Shown: positions 11,739 through 22,400 of the stretch, piece after piece | Layout: each line of letters starts with the position of its first letter | Numbering within the stretch: the first letter of the stretch is position 1 | Origin: Rhynchospora pubera | Taxonomy: Eukaryota > Streptophyta > Magnoliopsida > Poales > Cyperaceae | Reading direction: 5' to 3' | Length of the DNA stretch: 64,000 nucleotides | NCBI GenBank assembly: GCA_028095005.1 | Contig: CM051460.1 | Span: 156,669,461-156,733,460, forward strand | Notes under the pieces: model-generated | What the model was told of the DNA's origin: nothing | The model's input: only the letters and a program-made list of their open reading frames with translations | Database searches by the model: none | Program-made: the position numbers and the translations under genes

Positions 11739-11838
11739 ATAGAGGTATAGTTCTAACTAAGTAATATTTTTCAACTTATTTCTAGCGATGCAGCAAATGA
11801 GATCACACCTCCGGCTATTGCAAGTGGCCCCATTGTAG

Positions 11839-12018
11839 ACTATTGGGTCCCAAGATGCGAGATCTCAAGATTCTACCCCTGCAATCTCAGTGGTTCAGAA
11901 TGAGAAAAGAAGACTCTACAAGGCAGCTATATTGATATGTGGCTTCATCCTTTTGGGTCTTTTAGTTTGTTTCTACAAAAAAGAAAACAATATTGTTAAA
12001 ATGCCAAAAAACAATTAA
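11839..12018 (+). pseudogene. Short ORF with one membrane span and basic tail, copy 1
   Basis: Sixty codons open after a TAG at 11836-11838 and without an ATG at its start. The C-terminal part has a hydrophobic span (AAILICGFILLGLLVCFY) followed by a Lys/Asn tail ending KNN and TAA. The last part is copied at 12229-12320. It looks like a 3'-exon remnant of a tail-anchored or single-pass membrane protein. The family is not recognised. Confidence 0.3.
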
Positions 12019-12086
12019 ATTTGGATTGTGTGCTCTTAAAATGTTAACAATTTATCCTTGGTGAATATAAATACTGTGTTGCATAA

Positions 12087-12320
12087 TTGGTATTTGCCTT
12101 AGATCCTTCTTCAAATTACCAATCCTTTTTAACCATTTTTTTTTTCTTTCTTTATCATGAAATCACAAAACAAAAGTTAATCGTGGTCTCATGTGCAATC
12201 TTGCTTGGCAATATAATTATTCTTCAAGGCAGCTATACTCGTGGCCTCATCCTTTTGATCCTTTTAGTTTGTTTCTACAAGGAAGCAAACAAGATTGTGA
12301 AAATGCAGAAAAACAATTAA
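12087..12320 (+). pseudogene. Short ORF with membrane segments, copy 2 of the tail
   Basis: A 77-codon frame whose last 30 or so residues (GLILLILLVCFYKEANKIVK and the KNN end) repeat the tail at 11839-12018 with a few substitutions and the same stop position. The first half is AT-biased hydrophobic sequence; its DNA (12100-12220) is itself repeated at 12595-12760. Probably a local duplication of a gene end. Expression is unlikely but cannot be excluded. Confidence 0.3.
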
Positions 12321-12423
12321 ATATAGATACTGGTTGGAGTTGAATTTGTATATATATACATTGATTGTATATATAAATCCTTAGAACATGTTATCTACTT
12401 ATTGGATTATACAAAATAGTACG

Positions 12424-12496
12424 ATTCTATTCTTTTTTTCTTTTCTTTGGTTCCTTTCCACTTGGTAGTCTCTACCTAGTTTATCAAAAAAAAAGA
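12424..12496 (+). mobile_element. LINE 3' tail fragment with poly(A)
   Basis: A T-rich stretch, then a TAGTCTCTACCTAGTTTATC phrase and a run of A. The end of the LINE at 62198-63553 has the same arrangement (AGTCTCTGTCTAGTCTATC then poly(A)). Such tails are left by severely 5'-truncated LINE insertions. Confidence 0.5.
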
Positions 12497-12589
12497 AGAA
12501 TGCCGCGGGCCTACAACATCACCTTCTCAGCGCAATGGTCCTGACGAGTTTTGTAACCAATCGGTACTTGTCTGTATAATAAATAATAA

Positions 12590-12775
12590 CATAATCGGTA
12601 CTTGCCTGACATCCTTCTTCAAATTAGGAACCCCTTTTACCTTTTTTTTCTTTCTTTCTTTCTTTCTTTATCATGAAATCATTAAACAAAGTTGTTCATA
12701 TAAAAAAAAGGTTAATTTCTGTCTCATGTACAATCTTCAAATGCTTGACAATATAATATTGGGAAATCACACACA
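12590..12775. repeat. Diverged direct copy of 12090-12230
   Basis: Both segments share the order CATCCTTCTTCAAATTA, a T-rich run with TTTC repeats, ATCATGAAATCA, then GTCTCATGTxCAATCTT. The repeat is local and has no conserved frame. Confidence 0.5.
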
Positions 12776-13262
12776 CATATTGCATTTGTTAAAAAAAAAA
12801 TGCGGTTAGTTTATCTGTCTGGATGTGTTTGATTGTCCAAGTATAATGAGAAATAAGGAAAAAGAAAGAGGAAAGAATAAAAGTTACACGCATCCAAATA
12901 TGGAATAAGCCTTGGTATAATGCATTCTTTTCCCTCTATTTTTTTTTAAGATAAATTGGGTCTAAGCCACTCAACTTATTTTTAAATTAAATGTCTATGA
13001 AAGATACCCCCAACTAGATTTCGAACATGCGACCTTTCACTCAAGATGTATTGTTCTTCTTCCTCTATTTCTTATCCCAACTAACACAAGGTACAAGATA
13101 TAAGACTCTTTCTCCTCTCTTTCCTCTTCCTTATTCTTATATACTTGGTGCAACCAAACACAAGTTTGCAACGCTCGTAGTTTATTTGGATTATATGGCA
13201 TATTATATATCATGTGTTTTTAATTTTGTTTATAATAATTATAATTGATTTTGTACTCCATC
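12776..13262. other. Intergenic DNA, nothing recognised
   Basis: AT-rich. The 73-codon ORF at 13027-13248 has no motif. Confidence 0.35.
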
Positions 13263-13355
13263 AGCATCTAGTTGGAATGCTGGATCATTCCCAATCGAGG
13301 CTTTATTCGGTGAAGAATCATGACACATGCTTGATATAGCAATCAAATATATGCA
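13263..13355 (+). pseudogene. Isolated exon-like segment
   Basis: Preceded by a T-rich tract ending CAG and followed by GTAAAC. The frame starts at SSWNAGSFPIEALFGEE, is broken by one TGA, then reads HMLDIAIKYMQ up to the donor. The residues look like real protein rather than AT-biased translation. No other exons of this gene were found nearby, and the family is not recognised. Confidence 0.25.
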
Positions 13356-13429
13356 GGTAAACCTACACGATAAGTGTTGTTTAAGAGATAATTAGAGCAT
13401 TACATCTTCCAATAGTTTTATGCAACCTT

Positions 13430-13905
13430 CTAAATTTCTACGAAATAACGGCGAAATAACAAAAATAGCAGTATTCTATGTCAAACCGCATGAACGTTAC
13501 AATCTTAATTGAGAAAATGACGTAACGCGTTATTTCAGTTATTTCGGCGATATAATGTGTTATTTCAGTTATTTCGGAGAAATAACAAGCTGTTATTGCT
13601 ACTATTGTTAAATTGTGTATTCCATATTGAACTATTGTTAAATTGGCACAAGCTGCTACTGCTACTCAATATTGGTACACTGCAGTATATTGAATTTGGT
13701 ATGACCGTATGCTATTTGTATGGAGTTTTGGAAATGTATAAACAATTAAACATATAAATTGATAGTTATGGAATTGATGTGTGCCAAACTTTGAAAAAAA
13801 TACTACACCGTTATATCGCCGTTATAACATCGAAATAACACCAAAATAACATGGGGACATGGACCGTCTTACCGAAAAAACCGAAATTTAAAAGCTTGGT
13901 TTTAT
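13430..13905. repeat. GAAATAAC/GTTATTTC repeat family, copy 1
   Basis: Many short GTTATTTC and GAAATAAC words in both directions, a central TTGGTACACTGCAGTATATTG-like stretch, and an end reading ACCGAAAAAACCGAAATTTAAAAG. The second copy at 24557-25160 has the same order of parts. Probably an uncharacterised non-autonomous element; no ORF. Confidence 0.45.
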
Positions 13906-13979
13906 GTCAAGTCCAGCGTCAAAATGTACCAGTTTCGTTTGGTACGTATATAGTTCAACCCTCGATCATGTCTTCTTTT

Positions 13980-14454
13980 GGGTTCCGTTTGGATGGTGTG
14001 AGTAGGGCTGTCAAACGTGTCAGAAAACCACGGCAGAGTCATGTTTCGTTTCCGTTTCATTAACAAAAACGGAACAAACATCTATTCCGTTAACCGTTTC
14101 GTTTTTTAAACGGTACAGAATTCCGTTTCGTTAACCGTTCCACTTTAGATTTTACACATAAAACGGCTTGAAATAAAGTTAAAACAGTCGAAACGGTACA
14201 ATCTCCTGTTTCGTTTGCCGTTTCGTTATTGAAACGGCTTAAAATTAGACTGCCACTAACCGTTTCGTTTTTGCTTAACGTTACGGCATAACAAATATAC
14301 AGCTGCCGTTGACAGCCCTAGGTGTGAGAATAAGAGGAATAAGGGAAGAAGTATTGGGAAGTGTGTAACTTTGTGAAGAGTTTGGATTGTTTATAATAAA
14401 TTTAGAAGTAGGAAGAAGCTATTCCCTTATTCTTGCACCCATCCAAACGGAGTC
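13980..14454. mobile_element. MITE, GGGTGCGTTTGGAT family, interrupted copy
   Basis: Left end GGGTTCCGTTTGGATGG; right end CCATCCAAACGGAGTC, its near inverted repeat. The interior (GTGTAACTTTGTGAAGAG, GTATTGGGAAG) is the reverse complement of the copies at 9230-9387 and 61338-61498. A 318-bp hAT-like MITE (14003-14320) is inserted 23 bp from the left end. Confidence 0.65.
14003..14320. mobile_element. hAT-like MITE, 318 bp, nested
   Basis: Terminal repeats TAGGGCTGTCAA and TTGACAGCCCTA. An exact 8-bp target-site duplication GGTGTGAG is present at 13995-14002 and 14321-14328. An 8-bp duplication and a TAGGG start fit the hAT superfamily. The interior is rich in AACGG/CCGTT words that pair across the element. 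No transposase. It sits inside an older MITE, so it is the younger of the two. Confidence 0.85.
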
Positions 14455-15623
14455 TTGAAAAATTGATGTGAAAAATACTCTTTTGATGTCAGTAATGTAC
14501 CAGTTAAGAACCCACTTTATTGGGTTCGACGTACGTAGTAATTTTTTGATGTACCAGTTAATTTATTTCTGTAAATAATTTTTTTTTTACTTATTTATGT
14601 AATTAAATTAAATCTGAGGATGTTGAATTAGAAAACTAGGTTGCACCCTTTATCCTTTTTTTTTTTTTGGAAACACACCTTTTAGTTTAATGAAAATTTT
14701 TTGTGAAATCTCTCTCAGTACCGCCAAAGATTAATCCATTTACAGGGGCTAATCCAGCCCAGTCAAGTACAGACCCTTTAGAAAACTGTGACCAACCACG
14801 TCAACTACGGACCAAAAAATTGTGAATTCTCTTTTCTTCGAAGCACATCCTTTAGACAAGTGTCTGGACTTGCTAACATATCTTAATTAATATGGGCTTA
14901 TAAGAAAAAATAGTTAAATTCTATTAGTGCTTGGGCGTAATTGTGGTATTGGATTTGACTGGGCCTGATTGTGATAGTGTCTCACATGACTCGATTGACA
15001 CCGGTATAGTTGGAAATTGGTATTGCGCCTACGCTTATTTTCACCCTAACTAATCTTAAACTATGATAGGTACTTATATATCAGTGTATTTTACTTTTCC
15101 TGTGTCACGTTTGTGCTAATGCATCACCTGCCATGTGAAATGGTACTGGGCTTAATTAATTGACAGGCAACAATAATTCGCTAGACTGATGCGTCCTGAA
15201 TTAGTAAAATTCTCTCACGTTTACTTTTAATTTTTTATTTCAAGTTTAGTACATGATTTGCGCTAAAATGGGATATAACACATTTTGAAATTTCAACTGT
15301 AGAAGCAGTACGTACGCACATGCCCTTTTGTCATTTAATTGGTATCTTGAAATTTGAATCCCAGGCTGGCTGGCTGGAAGGTTTATCTGGTGATGGCTTT
15401 TCCTGCAGTCTTTAATTAATGTTCCCAATACTAGATCTAACACCTTGCCGTTCCCTGTCCGAGCTGTCTCGTACAGATTTTAATACTTGATGGAAAGCAT
15501 GCATTGAATCTCTTAAATAAAATAATAATAGGTCTCGTATACAGTGGACCTTGTTAATTTATTATTGAAAGGAAGTTTCGTACATAGAAACATTAGTAGG
15601 TCATCTAATATGTTTAATAGCAG

Positions 15624-15631
15624 TTATATAA
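15624..15631 (+). promoter_or_regulatory. Candidate TATA box of PGG gene A
   Basis: TTATATAA lies 89 bp before the ATG. The same word lies 91 bp before the ATG of gene B although the surrounding sequence has drifted, which supports a kept core promoter. Confidence 0.45.
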
Positions 15632-15719
15632 CACTGGGCATTACTGCTTTACTAGCCACTCTGATCCAACAAGTTAGTCCTTTTCCTTTTCACAAATTAA
15701 AGCCGGCCCTTAATCCATC

Positions 15720-16484
15720 ATGTCGCATGAGACAGTACTCTGCAATGCTCCTCCAAACAACAATGCGTCTTTTGAGCAACAACCTCCTCGGCAACCACCA
15801 CAAGCTCACCACACTATTGTACAACCAACACCAACAGCAGTGCCACAGAACACAGTACCGGTTTTGCCACCTGATGGAGCGGCACAAGCAGTTACTAATA
15901 CTAAGAACGCCTTGACTCCAGATGAGATGAAACAGAAGTGGTTCGAAGAAACGCGTGGGTGGATCATGGTTGTTGCTGTTCTAGTAGCATCTGTAACATA
16001 TACGACTGGTCTAAACCCACCGGGTGGATTATGGCAAGACGACAGTAACGGCCACGAAGCCGGGGATCCAATTCTGCATTACAAATCTCCAAATCGATAC
16101 AAAACCTTCTTCTATGCCAATGCTACCGCATTCATGGCCTCATTGGTTATAATAATACTTCTCATGAATGAGAGGTTCTATTTTAGCAAGTCTAAGGTCA
16201 TAATGCTGAATATCAGCATGGTGCTGGGCTTGGTTAGCTTGATGATCTCCTATGCAGCAGGCTGTGCAAGGAAAATCTCCACTTCAATGTACGTTATTGT
16301 ACTTGCCGTGGTGGTTTTACTGTTTGTAATTTATTCAGCACACGTTCTGCCATATATATGCTCTTTCACCAACAAACGGGCTCCTTGGATGCGGGATGTC
16401 GTGGGACCTGGCATCGTCAACTTGGAAGATTCAGTACATAATCGAAAAGAGAGATCTGAGATGACTAAGAGCGCAAGTGTCTGA
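15720..16484 (+). CDS. PGG-domain membrane protein, copy A (254 aa)
   Basis: A single open frame of 254 codons. Residues 1-70 are a Pro/Gln/Asn-rich soluble tail (for example PPRQPPQ and QPTPTAVPQ). From residue 78 a PGG domain begins (RGWIMVVAVLVASVTY), with the name-giving NPPGGLW at 99-105. Four membrane spans follow at about 82-97, 131-149, 160-181 and 188-213, and then a basic tail. In plants this domain normally ends ankyrin-repeat proteins of the ACD6 type, at the plasma membrane or ER. No ankyrin repeats are encoded here, so this is a stand-alone PGG protein or one that lost its repeats. The ATG is chosen because the paralogue (58253-59017) starts at the same place and has the same length. 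No intron is needed. Its role is unknown; a part in stress or defence is only inferred from the family. Confidence 0.85.
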   Translation: MSHETVLCNAPPNNNASFEQQPPRQPPQAHHTIVQPTPTAVPQNTVPVLPPDGAAQAVTNTKNALTPDEMKQKWFEETRGWIMVVAVLVASVTYTTGLNPPGGLWQDDSNGHEAGDPILHYKSPNRYKTFFYANATAFMASLVIIILLMNERFYFSKSKVIMLNISMVLGLVSLMISYAAGCARKISTSMYVIVLAVVVLLFVIYSAHVLPYICSFTNKRAPWMRDVVGPGIVNLEDSVHNRKERSEMTKSASV

Positions 16485-17541
16485 TGGTAGTGGATGTTTT
16501 GTTTAGTTACTTTTCAACAATTAATGATTTTACATTTAAAATCTTTTGTGGTACTTTTGTATATATATCTTTTTCTTTCTTTCTTTCTTTTTTTTTCTTC
16601 TTTCTTCCATTTTTTTCTTTTGCTCCTTTCCTCTCTTAGACCAATTCTATTTATTTAGTTTTTGAAGTCAAACTGTTTAGATACCAAATTTAACTCAATT
16701 CAACCCAAACAAATTCATCATGATGGGCCTTTAACATGTAAACTCTCCATTTATCCCAGTTGTTTCATGCTAGCTCCCAAAAGCATGCTCAGAAACAAGT
16801 AAATTTAGGCATTGCTCTTCCTCTTTCCCTTTTGGAAAATGAGAAATTTAGGCATTCCTCATCCTTATTCCTTCTTGGAATTAGCATGAGTGCTGGGTTG
16901 AAGACTCCTTTTAGGTGCAAAGGAGATATTTGTTGATCTGTAGGTTCATATATGTTTTTTTTGAGGAAAAAATGGGGGTCAAGCCCTAGGTTCATATATG
17001 TTGTTTAGTGTTTACTTATCCCAGTGTTATGCAATTGCACTTTAAAAGGGATCAATTCACACCTCCCTTTTTCTCAGATTGCTTTCGTGCCATTCCACGG
17101 TTCTACCACACTTCCACATAAGCTCCAAAGCACAGACTAGCTAAAGCACAGAAAATTGGATTTCCATCCACTTGATTATCAAATTTCTAAATATTTTTTT
17201 TAGCACTGATATTTCATTTCATATTTCCAAACAGTTCCTAATTAAGCTGATTTGTTATTCACTAGTAAAGGACATCTAATTATCTGACCTGATGGGCCTT
17301 GCACATGTGAGTATGTGACATTAATATGATATTAAATAAATGAAATGTATATGTCAAATTTCTCATGGGGACTATGAGCAAGTCAAAATTAGGTTCTGGT
17401 ATGCCTCTTTTAGTTTCTGGTATGTCTCATGAAGAAAAAACTGCTCTCTAATGCAGTCATGTAAAGGACTTTATTTACTTCTAGTGCTATGCCTACGGTT
17501 TTCAGTCAAAAAAAAAAAAAATGAGCAAGTCAAGCCGCTAC
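16485..17541. other. 3' flank of PGG gene A, with CTTT microsatellite
   Basis: Noncoding DNA conserved with 59018-61740. A (CTTT)n run at about 16573-16600 is also present in the other copy. The 68-codon minus-strand ORF at 16789-16995 is not kept in copy B and is rejected. Confidence 0.6.
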
Positions 17542-17859
17542 TAGGCCTGTCAATATCAACGTTTGTAAACGTTGTTCTGTTCCGTTCCGTTTGGACGGAA
17601 CGTTAAACGAAAAAGAAATCAGTTTTGTTTTTTAAAACGAAACGGAAACATAACTAACATTTATAAACGTTATCAAACGGAAAACGAAATTTCCGTTGAA
17701 ATCAATGGTAAATGTAGGACGGAACGTTAAACGAAATAGAAAAATATTTCGTTTGACGAAACGAAACGAAAACGAAAAAATTTTTTGTTTCGTCGTTTGA
17801 AATGGAACGCAAACGGAAATGGGCTGTTCCGCGTTCCATTTTCACGTTTCACAGGTATA
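17542..17859. mobile_element. hAT-like MITE, 318 bp, with empty site in copy B
   Basis: Ends TAGGCCTGTCAA and TTCACAGGTATA, decayed versions of the TAGGGCTGTCAA terminus. The 8-bp duplication GCCGCTAC is at 17534-17541 and 17860-17867. The matching place in the other duplicate (near 61730) reads straight through CAAGCCACTACC with no insert, proving insertion after the segmental duplication. The length equals that of the MITE at 14003-14320. The interior is full of AAACG/CGTTT words. Confidence 0.88.
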
Positions 17860-17867
17860 GCCGCTAC

Positions 17868-18289
17868 CATGCTAACTCTGAAATAAGAGAGCCAATAAAA
17901 TAATATAATATAATCGTTCAACTGTCCCACTGGATAATATAATCGTTCAGAAAAATAAAATAAAAGAGAAACCATAAACCCATGCCATTGTGTTTTTTGT
18001 TTTTTTTTTGTTTTAGGGTCAGGTGGGTAATCATCACGTCGACAACTTTATTAAATAAAAATTATTTACAAGAGTAGATAAAGAGAAAAATAACAAAAAA
18101 AAAAGAAAAAGAAAAACCTACAAGGAGCCTAGAAGGAAAAAAAAAATTAAAAATTCTAAGCTTGTTTAATCCAATTATCACTAATATGTGGTTGAATAAA
18201 ATCTCTGCCGGAGTGCCAATCTGTTTGTAACTTTTTCTTTTAATCTTATGCAATCATTACGGTAAAAAAGAAAAAGCTAAATAATCTAA
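17868..18289. other. Noncoding part of duplication A
   Basis: Conserved in order with 61735-62150 of copy B; no ORF is kept in both copies. Confidence 0.5.
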
Positions 18290-18600
18290 GAATTAAATTA
18301 AGATTAGTTATTCAGAATAAAAAATATTATCCTTAAACGATCAAGAATAAGTTTTTTTTTTGGATATAGAGTGTTATTTTTTAGTGGTCCAAACATTTAG
18401 ATTAAATGTTTATTTCTCTAATGTTTGGATCATTTTTTTAATCCAGATTAAAAAGTGATCCGAACACTTCTTTCAGATGTTGGACCACATAAATATAACA
18501 ATTTAAATCTAAAAAAAAATATTTTTAATCGTTTAGAAATAATATATTTTACTTCAAATAAGTAATCTTAATTTTATTCTTAAACAATCCAAACACACCC
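18290..18600. repeat. Foldback element related to the MITE at 52193-52496
   Basis: The left part (GATTAGTTATTCAGAATAA, CCTTAAACGATCAAGAATAAG) pairs with the right part (AATCGTTTAGAAATAA, AAGTAATCTTAATTTTATTC). The GATTAGxTATTCAG phrase is shared with the MITE at 52193-52496. It is absent from the matching place in copy B, so it is probably an insertion made after the duplication. Confidence 0.45.
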
Positions 18601-18865
18601 TAATTAATTTCATGATACTAATCTAATCAAAATATTATTATGAGTCAATTTATCTAGTAAAACCTAAGTATCACAAATAAAAAGTCTTCTCTATAATTTT
18701 AGATGAATAATTAAGCTAATTATCTTGGGTAATTGATTTAATCAAGCTAATCATCCATATTTTTTTAATCGGATACATATATACGGATATATTTCGATAT
18801 ATATACGGTTCAGATTTTATGCGTATTTTTCGAATTTGGATACGTATCGGATCGGATCTTGCATC

Positions 18866-19430
18866 TTGCTATGGATCGATGTAAGGGATTGCGACGTCTT
18901 GTTTTGCAGTACGTCCCTTTGGTGTATCCTATGATAGTGGCATTGTCTTCTTCAACGGTACCAAGCCTAGCGCAAATGCTGGAAAGTCTACCAGAATACA
19001 TTTAAACCTAGGATTTTGTGAGAGGCCGACACCCTTTTTCTCTGTCTTGTTATCCTCCATTGCTGAGCCATTTATATCTCTCTGTGAACCCCATCGGCGT
19101 AGCGAGATCGGGCGTGGTGGAGCAAGAGCAGTGAGAACGGAGATCGCCCTAAACGGAGTAAGAGATGGAGAGATCGGGGAGGAGGCGATATCAAACCTGT
19201 ACCTTTACCATTGGAGGCGCTGGCGCATCTAAAAACCTAAAGGAAACAAAAGAACAAAACTAACAAATATAGACGGATGAGATTCGATGGAAGTAAATCA
19301 TCGAACGGTCTAGATGCCATGTCGCGTCTAGCTTTAAAATCCGCGCATGAAAAATCACGCGGATTATATTATACTGTAGACTATAGATAAGGGTGTGCAA
19401 CCGAATTCCACATCTTCACATTAAAGTAAA
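18866..19430. other. GC-richer intergenic patch, no gene recognised
   Basis: Base composition near 19050-19250 is more GC-rich than around it (GAGATCGGGCGTGG, GGAGGAGGCGAT), like a 5' UTR or first exon. The possible ORFs (18810-19001 minus, 19047-19232 plus) show no motif. It borders the Helitron end at 19431. Confidence 0.3.
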
Positions 19431-19459
19431 CTAGTTGCGGTATCGCGCTTCGCGCGATA
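19431..19459 (-). mobile_element. Helitron-like 3' terminus (minus strand), strong
   Basis: Minus-strand order: a perfect 8-bp stem with 3-nt loop (19441-19459, arms TATCGCGC/GCGCGATA), a 6-bp spacer, CTAG (19431-19434), then T outside. This is the best Helitron end in the window. The body should run to the right. The 5' end was not identified. Confidence 0.6.
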
Positions 19460-22400
19460 AAGGACTATTTAAGCTAAACTTGTAATTTTCATACTATTTT
19501 TTTTTTCGAAGGCTGGTCGGCCAGTAGCCAACCGCAATTTTATTAAAAGTTTTCATACTATTTTTTAGCACTTATAAATGTTATTATGTCGATCGTATAG
19601 TGCAATCATGAATATGGAGATTATTTGAAATGTTAGGTGATTAGACTGGGCTACATTAAAATGTTATGTTCTAGTGCACCCTCTCGGTAATCAATTGGAT
19701 GAATATCATGAAACCTTAAGTTTCAAATTACTTCTTCTAAGCCAGCTACCTAATCAACAATAAACTGAACATCAACACATCTCTTCAACTTCCAAAAATG
19801 CTACCATTCAGCCTATTAGGTATCAAAACTGGATTAAGGTTCCTTAACATAAATAATGTTATCAAAACCATTATCCGATAGATATATTGCAATCATATGC
19901 TATTTCAAATGCTAGTATCCATCGTTGCTTGTTCTCTACATTATGCTGAAACTGTCTTTCTCCAGTACTATGTTGTCCTTCTCCACTATTAGATGATACT
20001 GAGACAAAAAATAATTGATCAAAAGACAAAAAGTAAGATCAGAAGTGATGCTGCAATTTATTTACCTAGATTTGAATATATTGTAACCTCAACTATATTT
20101 GTTTTAAAAGAAATTATGAATAGCTCTAATTACTAAGGTGAATGAATTCTCTAATAGCACCAAAAAGACCAAATTGGCCCCAAGGGCTACACTGGGGGAT
20201 GACTAATGTAAGATAAGAAAGAGCTATCATTTATAGTCTCTTTTACGCATTCCTCCAAATTAATATTAAAAAATTTTGAAGGAATTGTGTACTGAATCAC
20301 GTGACGTAGATAGGCTATTGGCAATTTGTCGACACACTTTTGAAAAATTCAGACGCTAAAGAAATTTCACAATTTTATATCCTAAAATACCCTTGAATGT
20401 TGAGGGAAGCCTACCTCTCAAGGACTTTCTATGTAACATATACCGGTCAGAAAAATGCAAAGATAAAACTGATCATTGGTCATGCATTAATTACTTGGCC
20501 CGTAATGGGCAACTAAATATCAGTCATAAAATGGAGATCACTTCATGAGAAAGCAAGAGCACAAAATAAAGATCAATCAAGATAGAAATTGGCAATTTAG
20601 GATCAGATTAGTTTTCTGATGCGTGATTCCCTATTCTGACATTTAATCTTTAGTATCGATGCAGCCAAGAATAACCTTTCTGGCTAATAAATATCTTTAT
20701 TATGTCTTTATAATTTTCCTCCAAACAGGTTTAAATGAATTTGAAAACCTTAGGAGGTATCTCAAATTACTATCTTCGTATTCAATTGGTCATGAATAAA
20801 GCTAATCATGATATTAATTAAATAAAATTATCTAACCAACAAAAGCCTCCTTTTTCAGTGAAACAGGTTAAAAATACTGAAAATTAAAAGCAAAAATGGC
20901 AGAAAAATTTAAATAGATTGTTTACCAGAATAATCTTCGATGAAGCATCATAGGCTTGGCGCATTTTGCCTAAATAGCTGAAGGTAGACCCCAAGAGCTT
21001 GTCAGCATAAATGGAGATAATCGAAGAAATATGCCTCACAACTTTTACCTTCAACAAAAAAGGCCAACATAAAACTAAAGACATCATTAAACTATAACTT
21101 ATAAAGCAATTGCAAAACGTATATGCTTTTTTTTCTTATCTCAAGATATCATAAAAGTTATAAAATTTCAACAAATCAGCATTAATTCGCTCCATGTTTA
21201 CAATTTCATTGAATAAATGCATAGTAAGTATTAGGAGAGATAATGAGAAGTATAGAATGCTACCCTTGAAAAATTGAATTGATTTATCTTTTAGATGCAA
21301 CTTATACCTGAATTAGGAAGTGGGCTACATAGAGGAAGGATTTTGGGTTAGCATATTGGCTCTCCACCATCACTGAAAAAGTGAAAATAAAACATTCTCA
21401 AACTAAACCTGCAAAAATTACCAATATGAATATGAAAGTATCATTACTCAATGATTGGAGCACAGAAAGAAAAAATGCAAATCTTACCCAAGGTTCCAAT
21501 ATCTCTGGTCTACAATGATATGCACAAAGTAGAATCCACTGGAAGTATACCTTCAACACCATCATGATTCATTTGTTTTACTTTTCCCTATGCTTGCTGC
21601 CATTTCCAAGCAAAATTCTAAAAGAAATTAATCGTTATTTTAAATTCACGGACTAAAAGTTGTCCATACAGTTGTCCATTAATTTTATATTCATTGTACT
21701 TATAATTTAGTCCCATTGGGTAAGATAAAATGCAACAATAAAAAGCAATTTTGTCACTGTGGATAATTTAATGATTCTTAAGCTATCTGATATTAAGGTA
21801 CCTAACACCCTATTAATTCTATGTTGGTTGTCCTAAATTGACAAACTAAATTAAATTCTGAGAGAAATTAGAGCAAGAAAAGCAAAGGCCAATAGAAAAA
21901 TTGTGAGTTATTTTATAGTACAAAGTAAATTGCAAGGAAATATGAATTGATACCTAGTGAAGCAAGCAAGCTGGTTAGATTTATTAGCAAAGACAGTTGT
22001 CGAAAGTCTCCTTGTCAAATCGAGCAGCCAAACTCTACAATTTTTTAATCCAAGTTTCGAGCATATTAAAGAACAACTAATATAGATTCCATACCATGTC
22101 GTGTTTTTCCATAAATAGATCACTCATTATTGGTTTCTTATTAAAAATATTCTTTTAAGAATAATAATGCTCATTCATCATGGGTAAAATGGGAAGTGAA
22201 GTAATCTACACAGATGTGCTCAGACTTTTTAGAGCCTGACAAAAACACTCAAGTATAAAGTCGATGCATAAGTAAAACCAAGATTAAAGATACATAATTA
22301 GAGTTCAGAAGGGCCATGAATTTGGTTTGAAGCTCCAACTTATTCTTTATCTTTATGATAGAAGCTTCCAACTTCAAAAGAAATAGAATGATACAACACA

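Larger units (their letters stand above)
14738..18865. repeat. Segmental duplication, copy A (about 4.1 kb)
   Basis: Co-linear with 52607-63745 once the insertions in that copy are removed. Shared landmarks include the CCAGCCCAGTCAAGTA phrase, the region upstream of the PGG gene, the gene itself, a CTTT microsatellite downstream, a CCCACTGGATAA phrase and the end near TACGGTTCAGAT. Noncoding parts differ by many substitutions and indels. The copy ends where sequence similarity is lost after about 18865. Confidence 0.85.

Noticed and set aside
15544..15915. 123-codon ORF overlapping the start of PGG gene A in another frame
   Set aside because: It is out of frame with the PGG protein, and the matching frame in copy B (58209-58448) is shorter and different.
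16789..16995. Minus-strand ORF downstream of PGG gene A
   Set aside because: The frame is not kept in copy B despite good DNA similarity.
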